Assembly: GCA_963556145.1 (NCBI GenBank)
Contig: OY744464.1
Location: forward strand, 3,534,001 to 3,598,000
Length of the DNA: 64,000 nucleotides
From: Hygrocybe punicea
Lineage: Eukaryota > Basidiomycota > Agaricomycetes > Agaricales > Hygrophoraceae
Direction: 5' to 3'
Under the pieces are notes generated by a model. It did no database searches. It was not told the origin of the DNA and saw only the letters and a program-made list of their open reading frames with translations. Position numbers and translations under genes: made by a program. Below, piece by piece: positions 1 to 9,425 of the stretch. Each line of letters begins with the position of its first letter. The stretch's first letter is position 1.

Positions 1-2420
1 AGAAAGGGCAGGAAAAGGAAGGGCTTTGTATATGTGGACAAAAGTACGTACCGGTTCGCCGTCCTAGAGGTTCCCGCGCGGGAAAACAGTACCAAATCCG
101 GCAAGCTTGCCTCAAACCCGCGCCGCTGCCAACATCCAACGCCCGGACACCCACTCACGCCGCCTCTCGACCCACCGGAACCACGCAAGCCCCTTCGACA
201 TACCAGAAAGAGCCCACGCGGCCGCTTACCACCGTCTCGGGCCATCACCAACGCGCAGCGCCCACACAACGCCAACGCCAACCCGCAGCTCTCCCATTTG
301 ACATCCGGCAACCTCGTACCACGTCCCAAGGCCCTCCCTTCACCGTCAACGACCCAAACGAGCAAAACCAGCGCCAGTTAGGACAACCCGGCCGCGTGCC
401 ACGTCACCAACCGCGAACATGCGTATCCAACCCGCCAGACGCGTCACCTCGCGTTTACCGCCTGCGAACCGCCTCTTACGCGTCCGTACATGCACCAGCA
501 CCCTTACGCACGTCGTCGTCGCCGTGGTGGACCAACCCCGTCAAATTCCAGGACCCGCCACGCCAAGTGCGCGTACCCGCGTCACCCAGCCTCTCTCCTT
601 GGCAGGTACCACCCCCTACGCCTTCGTACACCCCCCCGTTCGCCTTCAGTGCCCCTAACGAGCCGTTCCCGCGCCGTTTGGATGACGCGGCCGCTGGTTG
701 TGCCAACCCGCCTCGTGCCTCCGGCAAGTCGACACCCACGGCCCCTCCCACCTTCGTTAGACCACCCGGCACCTCGTTTCGCAACCCAGCACCGCGGCAC
801 ACGTCACCCTCGCCGTTGTGGACCCAGTCCGTCGAGTCCCAGGCCCTACAACATCAGAAACGCGACCCCGCGTCTCCCGCGTCCCCCGGCTTCGTACCAC
901 CCCGCAGACCGTCCCCTACGCGTTCGTACAGCCCCCCGAGCGCCTCAAACGTCCCAAACGATTCGGTCCCGCGCGTTTACAGCGATCCGGCCACGTTCCA
1001 GGTCACCCAGCCTCGCGACCCCGCGTATTCGACGTCCCCGGCCTATACCACTTCTGTTGGATCACCCGACGCGTCGTACCGTGTACCAGAGCTCCCCACC
1101 GTCCTTCGCAAGCCCTCACGAGCCGCCTCTGCCGTTATCGAGACCTCACTCGCGTGCCACGTCACTCCGCCATATGCACACGCATATTCGACGTCACCGG
1201 CCTCGCCCCCCTTTATTGGACATCCCGCCGCCTCGTATAGCCTCCCAGCACCTCACGGCGTCCCTCGCGAGTTCGTACAAGCCGTCCCCACCGTTATCGA
1301 GTCCCCAATGCCGTGCAACGTCAATCCGCCCCATGCACCCGCCTACTCGACATCCCCGGCCGCTCACTCGTTTGTTGGACGACCCGCCGCCTCGTACAAC
1401 CCCCCAAGTCCCCACACCGTCCTTCGCAAGCCCCCACGAGCCGCCCCTGCCGTTAACGAGGTCCCACGCGCTTGCCACGTCACCCAACAGCTAGCCCCCG
1501 CGTTCCCCCATCCGAGGCCAACGACTACCGCGTATGCCGGTCCCCACACTCTCGTTCACGCCCCCGCACCTCTGAATCGCCCCTCCCGGTACGAAATGAG
1601 TCCGTCCCCGTCCCTCTTTGTCCCACGCGAGCTGCCACGTCACCCCACCTCGACCCCCACTCTCGACCCCCAATCCCAAGCCATCCCCGTCCTCGTCCAC
1701 CCCCATTTGACCACCTACGCCCTCGACCAACCCCACGATGCCCCCCAAGTCCATCCGCGAGCTCAAACGAAGCCCCCGACTATCCACAACCACAAACCCA
1801 CGCCCACCGGCCGCCCAAACCCGTTCCCCGACCCGATGCACCTGCAACCGAATCCCTATACCCACGCCCAAGTCCTGTCACTCCCGTCAATGTCCCCGTC
1901 GTCGTTCCCAACCGCGCACAAAGATCCCCAGACCCCGCTTCTAGATATCCATGCACCCACGCTCATTGGCCGCCAACACCCGTTCCTTGACCTCGTACCC
2001 CCGTCTCCATCATCCTACGCCCACATCTCAGTCCCTGCACCTTTGCCTACGTCCCCGCCACCATCTCCCCTTATTGTAGCTCCCCTACCGATTTATTCTA
2101 TGAGTTTAGTACACCAACCCTCTGCGTTTGACGACCTCCCCTTCCCTCTTGCTTCACCCTCACCCACACCACCTTTGACCCCAATACCCCTCGACAACCC
2201 CTTCCCACGTGTCCTCAATGGACTTTTCAGAATCACTTCCCCCTCAGCACCCGAGCCTGACTCTACCCAGCCCATTGTCGCCGATGATCTCCCTCCAGCA
2301 ACCTCACTCGCCATCAAGCTTGTCATAATCACCCTCAAGGCCCTCAAGATTTTCGAGCAGAGATTAGCAGAGATGTCAGAAAGGATTGAGAGTCTGGAAA
2401 GGAGGCAGCTTGTGGTTTGA
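1..2420 (+). CDS. retroelement proline-rich protein, C-terminal part (partial)
   Basis: The first full codon is at base 3 and the frame stays open to TGA at 2418-2420. The product is the same proline-, serine- and alanine-rich chain as in copy 2. It differs at three residues (Thr/Ala, Ala/Thr, Pro/Thr), all from the three substitutions between the copies. The last 40 or so residues switch from proline-rich to a hydrophobic then charged heptad-like segment (FEQRLAEMSERIESLERRQ), likely a coiled coil. No reverse transcriptase, protease, RNase H or integrase motif is visible. The function is not known; a Gag-like or packaging role is only a guess. Confidence 0.75.
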   Translation, partial: KGQEKEGLCICGQKYVPVRRPRGSRAGKQYQIRQACLKPAPLPTSNARTPTHAASRPTGTTQAPSTYQKEPTRPLTTVSGHHQRAAPTQRQRQPAALPFDIRQPRTTSQGPPFTVNDPNEQNQRQLGQPGRVPRHQPRTCVSNPPDASPRVYRLRTASYASVHAPAPLRTSSSPWWTNPVKFQDPPRQVRVPASPSLSPWQVPPPTPSYTPPFAFSAPNEPFPRRLDDAAAGCANPPRASGKSTPTAPPTFVRPPGTSFRNPAPRHTSPSPLWTQSVESQALQHQKRDPASPASPGFVPPRRPSPTRSYSPPSASNVPNDSVPRVYSDPATFQVTQPRDPAYSTSPAYTTSVGSPDASYRVPELPTVLRKPSRAASAVIETSLACHVTPPYAHAYSTSPASPPFIGHPAASYSLPAPHGVPREFVQAVPTVIESPMPCNVNPPHAPAYSTSPAAHSFVGRPAASYNPPSPHTVLRKPPRAAPAVNEVPRACHVTQQLAPAFPHPRPTTTAYAGPHTLVHAPAPLNRPSRYEMSPSPSLFVPRELPRHPTSTPTLDPQSQAIPVLVHPHLTTYALDQPHDAPQVHPRAQTKPPTIHNHKPTPTGRPNPFPDPMHLQPNPYTHAQVLSLPSMSPSSFPTAHKDPQTPLLDIHAPTLIGRQHPFLDLVPPSPSSYAHISVPAPLPTSPPPSPLIVAPLPIYSMSLVHQPSAFDDLPFPLASPSPTPPLTPIPLDNPFPRVLNGLFRITSPSAPEPDSTQPIVADDLPPATSLAIKLVIITLKALKIFEQRLAEMSERIESLERRQLVV

Positions 2421-2547
2421 GTTTTTATTTTATCTTTGAGTATATTCCCCACCCACTTTCATTCCCTCCCTTTTTTTTATTTTTTTTATTTCTTTATTAT
2501 CATTGTGTTTATGACTGAGGGCAGTCATTATTAGAGTCCCCTGTGGA

Positions 2548-2790
2548 TGTAGAGACTGGTATCTCTGTGAGCACATATTCTTCTATTTTCCTTCATCCCC
2601 CTTCCTTCTGCATTCCCCTCTCTTCTTTATATTCCATTTCCTTCATACACTCCCTTTTATAGATACTATACAGTACCTATATAGTGTTTTGTGTACATAC
2701 ATACAAACAAGCTGAGTTTTTGGGTTTTCACCCCAACGACAAGAACTTGCCCACCCCGAATCCGCGCCTACAAAGGCCGCGTTCACCACA
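2548..2790 (+). repeat. 3' LTR of retroelement copy 1
   Basis: This 243-bp repeat begins TG and ends CA. It looks identical to the two LTRs of copy 2 at 5919-6161 and 9183-9425. It has a pyrimidine-rich first half, TATA-like stretches (ttttatagatac, cctatatagtg) and the end gttcaccaca. The sequence directly after it (ccgt at 2791-2794) should be one half of its target duplication. The partner is outside the window. Confidence 0.93.
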
Positions 2791-3268
2791 CCGTGTCTCG
2801 ACTAACATTCAGGAAATGGGCGATTCCTGATGTGCTTCGAAGAGCGTAAGCCCACCGGAGAAAGTCTGGATTGATCTCTAAGCGTGGGCGTCCTCAATGT
2901 CCGGTATAAACTGGCTCAACGATTGTGGGACGTCCATGGTGGGATTCATCCAGAGTTTGTTGATACTGTAGTCTCACATCAGTTTGCATCATACTCAGGT
3001 TTGAGCGAATGGTAGCTAGTTCAGTAGCATCGAAGATATGCATATTCTGTGGAACGGTGGACTTAAATTATGTGCCAACAATGCTCAGAAGACAGACCTC
3101 GTTCACTAGAACCAAGTAGGTATCCAAATCGTCTCCCAGTCTTGCCAGGATGGTTGAGTCGGTTGGGCTGGTCATAGCTTCTGCTACCTGTTGTTCAAAG
3201 GCAACATAATGGGCACGAAAAGCATCCAAGAGATTGACATTTGATGCTGGTACTGGTGTTTGGGACAT
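2791..3268 (-). pseudogene. integrase-like (rve family) gene, 5' part, broken
   Basis: Exon 1 (3268-3098) starts with MSQTPVPASN. After a GT-AG intron (3097-3047) exon 2 reads NMHIFDATELATIRSNLS and on to VYTGH. It then meets an in-frame TGA at 2896-2894, after which the same frame continues GRPRLEINPDFLRWAY and IAHFLNVSRDT. That second part matches the N-terminal helix-turn-helix region I recall from a large agaricomycete family annotated as integrase core proteins. The frame is then cut at 2791 by retroelement copy 1, so the catalytic core would lie off the left edge. Both the TGA and the insertion make this copy non-functional. The gene starts 160 nt downstream of the HECT-like gene on the same strand. 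Confidence 0.7.
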
Positions 3269-5918
3269 TTAATTTGGATGCTACAGAACATAGAAATGTC
3301 GATGAACAAAGCACGGTGCCGTGGGAGTCCAATAGCATTATATTAATAAGATTGCGATGTCAAACGTAGCATAAAGCGAAGAGCAATGAAGCAAACTGAC
3401 ATATAGGTATATAACTGATTATGTCCATCACGCAATGGTATGATTACCTATGGCCGCCAGCGTCTCACAAATCAACCAATGGTCAAATGCATCACGGAAG
3501 GAGTAGGGTTCAGCCGCAAAGGAATAGACTTTCGTGGCAAGTTGGATTGCATAGGTGGCGGGGATGCGAGCGCACTGGAAGCATGTTCGAAAGCATACCT
3601 TTCCATGGGGGATCATGGCTACTCGGAGTTGGCTGTTGCCGTATCCTGCGTCATCATCATCAACAAATTTTACCTAGTGAAATTGTCAACAATGGATGTC
3701 ATTCAGAAATATAAATGAAATCATACAGAGATTTGCGACGCATCTGCCTCTCGTTGGTAAGAGCCCGTGGTTGCCCAACAAAACATTTGGACCCGAAATC
3801 CATCAGTTTCAATGTGCCTCAAGTCGACAATTTCATTGAAATGAGCCTTCGCAGCCTCAAAGAGTTGAGGACATGGAATCCCGCTGCCTTTAAGAAAATC
3901 AGCAAAAAGTGAGGCAAAAGATATGGTGTCATCAGCAAGGGCTCTTCGCAGCTGCTGTTGATAAACATCTGGCGGGCCGGAGAGGACAAGATGATCCTCA
4001 AATGCTTCATACGAGGACATGTGGGGCACCCAAATGGACCTCAAAAAGGCTTCTGAGCCACCATCCCAAGACTTGGCGACCTTTTCATTCTGAAATTAGA
4101 GATTTGTAGAAGAAAACAGAATACAATAACGTACATCATAAAAGGTAAAGCCATTGCAACAAGGCAGCCGAAAGCCACTCTGGAACGCTTGAATTTCAGG
4201 GTGGGTGCACGGTTCTGAACCAATTACAGCCCGATAGAGCATTTCTGCTCCCAGTGCATCATGGGACACTTGATCTCGATCATGCAAGCAGGCAACCTGG
4301 AAAACCCAATCAACGGCAATGGCACAGCACTGAACGCACAACTGACCTGCAGATCATGATACATTGCAAAATGCATCTGAAATGGCGATGGATCTCCATC
4401 AGGGCCTAGACTAATCCAATCTTGGATTGTTCATTTCAAGTCTGGGTGCCATTCTCCCAGGAATGCAGAATTTATGGAATCAAGTTCGCAATTGTGAATG
4501 AGAAAATGAAGAAAGACAGGATCCAAAGGAGGGGTCGACATGCCATTAATGAGGCACAGGGCAGTAGCCGCCCCGAGAACCGCCATGCTGTGCTTTCGAG
4601 AGGGTGAAACATGTCTAGCTGTCGCAACAGTGTGGGTTGTAGTCAGTGTGGCTTGTCCATCAGCATGGGAGGTGAACCACTGCGTTTCTCCTTGACGATA
4701 TTCTTCAAAGACCGTGTGGATCACTTCACGCTCGATTCCATCACCTATGGAACGGACATGGTTCCTCCGTCCACTCTGCTCAGTACTATGCCAATATCAG
4801 TACAGGGAAGTAACCAGAACATAAATGCAAGGCTTACATATAGAACGAACGATCTGGAGAAAGAATGTTGGTGAAATCACCGTCATTTGCAGCATTTCGA
4901 AGTAAATCTTTGAAATCCAATACAAGTGCCTTGAGATTTGGTCCGTGGAGACTAAGAGGTTCTGACGGCGCGCCACTTGTCGCAGCCTCATAAACACGGT
5001 CTGTAAGAGTCCTCAACGAGAAGAGACCCATGTAGCGGCCATGAGACTGAACCCACGGCACCCTCCAAATGCTTTCAGGAAGAGAATAAAGCAAGGAGAG
5101 AGAATAACCTCGTTGGAGAGGCATGATGGTTGGAGTGGGAGGATATGCATTGCCGTCAAGGGGTGGTGTTGGAGGATGAACAGACGAACGTGAAGGGTTG
5201 CTGTTGCCACCTTGAGTTTGAGTTCGTTGTAAGAGACGTTCTGATTGTCGCAGCGGAGTAGCGCTGGGTCCTGGAGTAAGGTCCTCATCGGAAGAGGGTT
5301 CCTCTTCATCCACCGCACCACTATACCCATCCATTTCAAAGTGAAAATATACTTTGCGTGAGATGCATGAATGGACACGAGCAGGAAGAGTTGGGTCTAG
5401 GCTTGTCAAGGCTGTCAGAGGATACGTACGGACGACTATGTATCACTCAGTGCAAGTTCAATGATTATATGACAATGTCTCACCTAGATGAACGACGAAG
5501 TGGTTTCCCTCAATTGCAACTGTTGGCACAGCATAGTGCATTCGATTAGCAACCAAATCACCTATTGTCAGCGTTGCATGGACTGCACGTCGCAACCGGA
5601 TTTGACCATCAGTTTGACGAGGAACACCTCTGTTTACGATTTCGAGAAGTTGAAGATGGAGCATCTCCCCATGTGAAAATGATACCGTCCCTCTTGGAGC
5701 CAGAGTGAATTGGTAAGAAAAGGGAGATCGTTCCATGTCTTGGATTACACGTTCCATCAGAGTTGCTACTGATGTCAACAGTGAGAATTCGTAGGTGTAT
5801 AGCAGACAGTAGGCTTGCAGTTGAGCATTGAAAGATTCCCGCAAGAATCTATAGGCTACGAGAACGTTGTTGGACATCTCCTAAATTGAGGCATTAATAT
5901 TAGCTTGTCATGAGACGA

Positions 5919-6161
5919 TGTAGAGACTGGTATCTCTGTGAGCACATATTCTTCTATTTTCCTTCATCCCCCTTCCTTCTGCATTCCCCTCTCTTCTTTA
6001 TATTCCATTTCCTTCATACACTCCCTTTTATAGATACTATACAGTACCTATATAGTGTTTTGTGTACATACATACAAACAAGCTGAGTTTTTGGGTTTTC
6101 ACCCCAACGACAAGAACTTGCCCACCCCGAATCCGCGCCTACAAAGGCCGCGTTCACCACA
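5919..6161 (+). repeat. 5' LTR of retroelement copy 2
   Basis: TG...CA repeat of 243 bp, apparently identical to 9183-9425 and 2548-2790. It should contain the element promoter. TATA-like tracts occur about 120-135 bp into the repeat (ttttatagatac, acctatatag). Confidence 0.95.
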
Positions 6162-6163
6162 TC

Positions 6164-6180
6164 TGGAGCCCACCGCGAGG
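6164..6180 (+). other. candidate tRNA primer-binding site
   Basis: Two bases after the 5' LTR the sequence reads TGGAGCCCACCGCGAGG. It starts with TGG, the complement of a tRNA 3' CCA end, at the position where LTR retroelements carry the minus-strand primer site. I could not name the matching tRNA from memory. Confidence 0.6.
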
Positions 6181-6319
6181 AACTGTCAGCTCACTTCACA
6201 TTCCTTGTATTTTCTATTCCCCCGTTTGCCATTTTTGGCATAAAATCCCTCTTTTTCGGCAGCAAAAACACTACCTGCACCTCAGTGTCGATTCTCTGCA
6301 GCTTCAGAGCTCACCCAAG

Positions 6320-9055
6320 ATGATATCCAGCCTCCTCTTGCCTTTTTACAGGATTCTCGCGCCTCTCCAATGGCAGCCATCACCTCTCGCGAGTTTCGGA
6401 GCCACAGCAACATCACATGCCGACGCACCCGACATTTCCTCATTTTCATTTTTATTTACTATCTCTCTCTTCCTACTCTATCCATCCCTTGTCTATCTCA
6501 TCATCCACCTACGTCTCTTCATTTTCCAACCCACAGCAGCCCTCGAGACCCCTGAAAACGCTCAAGATGTAGTACAAGAAGCACCCGAAACGAGTCGGAT
6601 TCGAGGACTTGAAGAACAAAGCGTCGGATTAGCTGAGAAAGGGCAGGAAAAGGAAGGGCTTTGTATATGTGGACAAAAGTACGTACCGGTTCGCCGTCCT
6701 AGAGGTTCCCGCGCGGGAAAACAGTACCAAATCCGGCAAGCTTGCCTCAAACCCGCGCCGCTGCCAACATCCAACGCCCGGACACCCACTCACGCCGCCT
6801 CTCGACCCACCGGAACCACGCAAGCCCCTTCGACATACCAGAAAGAGCCCACGCGGCCGCTTACCACCGTCTCGGGCCATCACCAACGCGCAGCGCCCAC
6901 ACAACGCCAACGCCAACCCGCAGCTCTCCCATTTGACATCCGGCAACCTCGTACCACGTCCCAAGGCCCTCCCTTCACCGTCAACGACCCAAACGAGCAA
7001 AACCAGCGCCAGTTAGGACAACCCGGCCGCGTGCCACGTCACCAACCGCGAACATGCGTATCCAACCCGCCAGACGCGTCACCTCGCGTTTACCGCCTGC
7101 GAACCGCCTCTTACGCGTCCGTACATGCACCAGCACCCTTACGCACGTCGTCGTCGCCGTGGTGGACCAACCCCGTCAAATTCCAGGACCCGCCACGCCA
7201 AGTGCGCGTACCCGCGTCACCCAGCCTCTCTCCTTGGCAGGTACCACCCCCTACGCCTTCGTACACCCCCCCGTTCGCCTTCAGTGCCCCTAACGAGCCG
7301 TTCCCGCGCCGTTTGGATGACGCGGCCGCTGGTTGTGCCAACCCGCCTCGTGCCTCCGGCAAGTCGACACCCACGGCCCCTCCCACCTTCGTTAGACCAC
7401 CCGGCACCTCGTTTCGCAACCCAGCACCGCGGCACACGTCACCCTCGCCGTTGTGGACCCAGTCCGTCGAGTCCCAGGCCCTACAACATCAGAAACGCGA
7501 CCCCGCGTCTCCCGCGTCCCCCGGCTTCGTACCACCCCGCAGACCGTCCCCTACGCGTTCGTACAGCCCCCCGAGCGCCTCAAACGTCCCAAACGATTCG
7601 GTCCCGCGCGTTTACAGCGATCCGGCCGCGTTCCAGGTCACCCAGCCTCGCGACCCCGCGTATTCGACGTCCCCGGCCTATACCACTTCTGTTGGATCAC
7701 CCGACGCGTCGTACCGTGTACCAGAGCTCCCCACCGTCCTTCGCAAGCCCTCACGAGCCGCCTCTGCCGTTATCGAGACCTCACTCGCGTGCCACGTCAC
7801 TCCGCCATATGCACACGCATATTCGACGTCACCGGCCTCGCCCCCCTTTATTGGACATCCCGCCGCCTCGTATAGCCTCCCAGCACCTCACGGCGTCCCT
7901 CGCGAGTTCGTACAAGCCGTCCCCACCGTTATCGAGTCCCCAATGCCGTGCAACGTCAATCCGCCCCATGCACCCGCCTACTCGACATCCCCGGCCACTC
8001 ACTCGTTTGTTGGACGACCCGCCGCCTCGTACAACCCCACAAGTCCCCACACCGTCCTTCGCAAGCCCCCACGAGCCGCCCCTGCCGTTAACGAGGTCCC
8101 ACGCGCTTGCCACGTCACCCAACAGCTAGCCCCCGCGTTCCCCCATCCGAGGCCAACGACTACCGCGTATGCCGGTCCCCACACTCTCGTTCACGCCCCC
8201 GCACCTCTGAATCGCCCCTCCCGGTACGAAATGAGTCCGTCCCCGTCCCTCTTTGTCCCACGCGAGCTGCCACGTCACCCCACCTCGACCCCCACTCTCG
8301 ACCCCCAATCCCAAGCCATCCCCGTCCTCGTCCACCCCCATTTGACCACCTACGCCCTCGACCAACCCCACGATGCCCCCCAAGTCCATCCGCGAGCTCA
8401 AACGAAGCCCCCGACTATCCACAACCACAAACCCACGCCCACCGGCCGCCCAAACCCGTTCCCCGACCCGATGCACCTGCAACCGAATCCCTATACCCAC
8501 GCCCAAGTCCTGTCACTCCCGTCAATGTCCCCGTCGTCGTTCCCAACCGCGCACAAAGATCCCCAGACCCCGCTTCTAGATATCCATGCACCCACGCTCA
8601 TTGGCCGCCAACACCCGTTCCTTGACCTCGTACCCCCGTCTCCATCATCCTACGCCCACATCTCAGTCCCTGCACCTTTGCCTACGTCCCCGCCACCATC
8701 TCCCCTTATTGTAGCTCCCCTACCGATTTATTCTATGAGTTTAGTACACCAACCCTCTGCGTTTGACGACCTCCCCTTCCCTCTTGCTTCACCCTCACCC
8801 ACACCACCTTTGACCCCAATACCCCTCGACAACCCCTTCCCACGTGTCCTCAATGGACTTTTCAGAATCACTTCCCCCTCAGCACCCGAGCCTGACTCTA
8901 CCCAGCCCATTGTCGCCGATGATCTCCCTCCAGCAACCTCACTCGCCATCAAGCTTGTCATAATCACCCTCAAGGCCCTCAAGATTTTCGAGCAGAGATT
9001 AGCAGAGATGTCAGAAAGGATTGAGAGTCTGGAAAGGAGGCAGCTTGTGGTTTGA
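6320..9055 (+). CDS. retroelement proline-rich protein with N-terminal membrane segment
   Basis: The ATG at 6320 is the first ATG after the 5' LTR. The frame is open upstream into the LTR but has no ATG there. The product is about 911 residues. Residues 1-60 include a strongly hydrophobic stretch (FLFTISLFLLYPSLVYLIIH) that could span a membrane. Next is a short charged region with Cys residues (GLCICGQKY). Then come about 700 residues of proline-, serine- and alanine-rich low-complexity sequence with drifting repeats built around ATSPA and HVTP-like phrases. The end is a short coiled coil. No enzymatic motif is seen. It could be a Gag-like, envelope-like or purely structural protein; none is established. 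The DNA is very C-rich on the coding strand. Confidence 0.75.
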   Translation: MISSLLLPFYRILAPLQWQPSPLASFGATATSHADAPDISSFSFLFTISLFLLYPSLVYLIIHLRLFIFQPTAALETPENAQDVVQEAPETSRIRGLEEQSVGLAEKGQEKEGLCICGQKYVPVRRPRGSRAGKQYQIRQACLKPAPLPTSNARTPTHAASRPTGTTQAPSTYQKEPTRPLTTVSGHHQRAAPTQRQRQPAALPFDIRQPRTTSQGPPFTVNDPNEQNQRQLGQPGRVPRHQPRTCVSNPPDASPRVYRLRTASYASVHAPAPLRTSSSPWWTNPVKFQDPPRQVRVPASPSLSPWQVPPPTPSYTPPFAFSAPNEPFPRRLDDAAAGCANPPRASGKSTPTAPPTFVRPPGTSFRNPAPRHTSPSPLWTQSVESQALQHQKRDPASPASPGFVPPRRPSPTRSYSPPSASNVPNDSVPRVYSDPAAFQVTQPRDPAYSTSPAYTTSVGSPDASYRVPELPTVLRKPSRAASAVIETSLACHVTPPYAHAYSTSPASPPFIGHPAASYSLPAPHGVPREFVQAVPTVIESPMPCNVNPPHAPAYSTSPATHSFVGRPAASYNPTSPHTVLRKPPRAAPAVNEVPRACHVTQQLAPAFPHPRPTTTAYAGPHTLVHAPAPLNRPSRYEMSPSPSLFVPRELPRHPTSTPTLDPQSQAIPVLVHPHLTTYALDQPHDAPQVHPRAQTKPPTIHNHKPTPTGRPNPFPDPMHLQPNPYTHAQVLSLPSMSPSSFPTAHKDPQTPLLDIHAPTLIGRQHPFLDLVPPSPSSYAHISVPAPLPTSPPPSPLIVAPLPIYSMSLVHQPSAFDDLPFPLASPSPTPPLTPIPLDNPFPRVLNGLFRITSPSAPEPDSTQPIVADDLPPATSLAIKLVIITLKALKIFEQRLAEMSERIESLERRQLVV

Positions 9056-9145
9056 GTTTTTATTTTATCTTTGAGTATATTCCCCACCCACTTTCATTCC
9101 CTCCCTTTTTTTTATTTTTTTTATTTCTTTATTATCATTGTGTTT

Positions 9146-9163
9146 ATGACTGAGGGCAGTCAT
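9146..9163 (+). repeat. hairpin just upstream of 3' LTR (also at 2511-2528)
   Basis: ATGACTG-AGGG-CAGTCAT is a perfect 7-bp inverted repeat with a 4-nt loop, 20 bp before the 3' LTR. It occurs at the same place in both copies. It lies where a polypurine tract would be expected, but no clear polypurine tract is visible. Confidence 0.6.
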
Positions 9164-9182
9164 TATTAGAGTCCCCTGTGGA

Positions 9183-9425
9183 TGTAGAGACTGGTATCTC
9201 TGTGAGCACATATTCTTCTATTTTCCTTCATCCCCCTTCCTTCTGCATTCCCCTCTCTTCTTTATATTCCATTTCCTTCATACACTCCCTTTTATAGATA
9301 CTATACAGTACCTATATAGTGTTTTGTGTACATACATACAAACAAGCTGAGTTTTTGGGTTTTCACCCCAACGACAAGAACTTGCCCACCCCGAATCCGC
9401 GCCTACAAAGGCCGCGTTCACCACA
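9183..9425 (+). repeat. 3' LTR of retroelement copy 2
   Basis: A 243-bp TG...CA repeat that appears identical to the 5' LTR. It is followed by ACGA at 9426-9429, the partner of ACGA at 5915-5918. Confidence 0.95.

Larger units (their letters stand above)
1..2790 (+). mobile_element. non-autonomous LTR retroelement, copy 1 (left end outside window)
   Basis: Base p of this segment matches base p+6635 of the complete copy at 5919-9425, through the coding region, the 3' untranslated part and the 3' LTR. The window starts at the equivalent of 6636 of copy 2, so the 5' LTR and the start of the ORF lie off the left edge. I found three substitutions (993 A versus 7628 G, 1362 G versus 7997 A, 1404 C versus 8039 A) and no indels. 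The element interrupts a minus-strand integrase-like gene that resumes at 2791. Such near-identity implies a very recent insertion or duplication. Confidence 0.9.
5919..9425 (+). mobile_element. complete non-autonomous LTR retroelement, copy 2
   Basis: The 3507-bp element has two 243-bp LTRs that look identical, a candidate primer-binding site two bases after the 5' LTR, and one long ORF. It is flanked by the 4-bp direct repeat ACGA (5915-5918 and 9426-9429). Removing the element plus one repeat restores a normal 55-nt GT-AG intron in the HECT-like gene, which confirms both ends. No pol genes are present, so mobility would need another element's enzymes. Identical LTRs mean insertion was recent. 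Confidence 0.93.

Noticed and set aside
490..1494. 334-residue overlapping frame in the proline-rich region (also 7125-8129)
   Set aside because: It is a +1-frame shadow of the C-rich retroelement ORF; the composition alone suppresses stop codons, and the frame has no motif or separate conservation.
8126..8506. Gly/Val-rich minus-strand frames in the retroelement
   Set aside because: These are the reverse complement of proline codons, present in both copies only because the copies are nearly identical.
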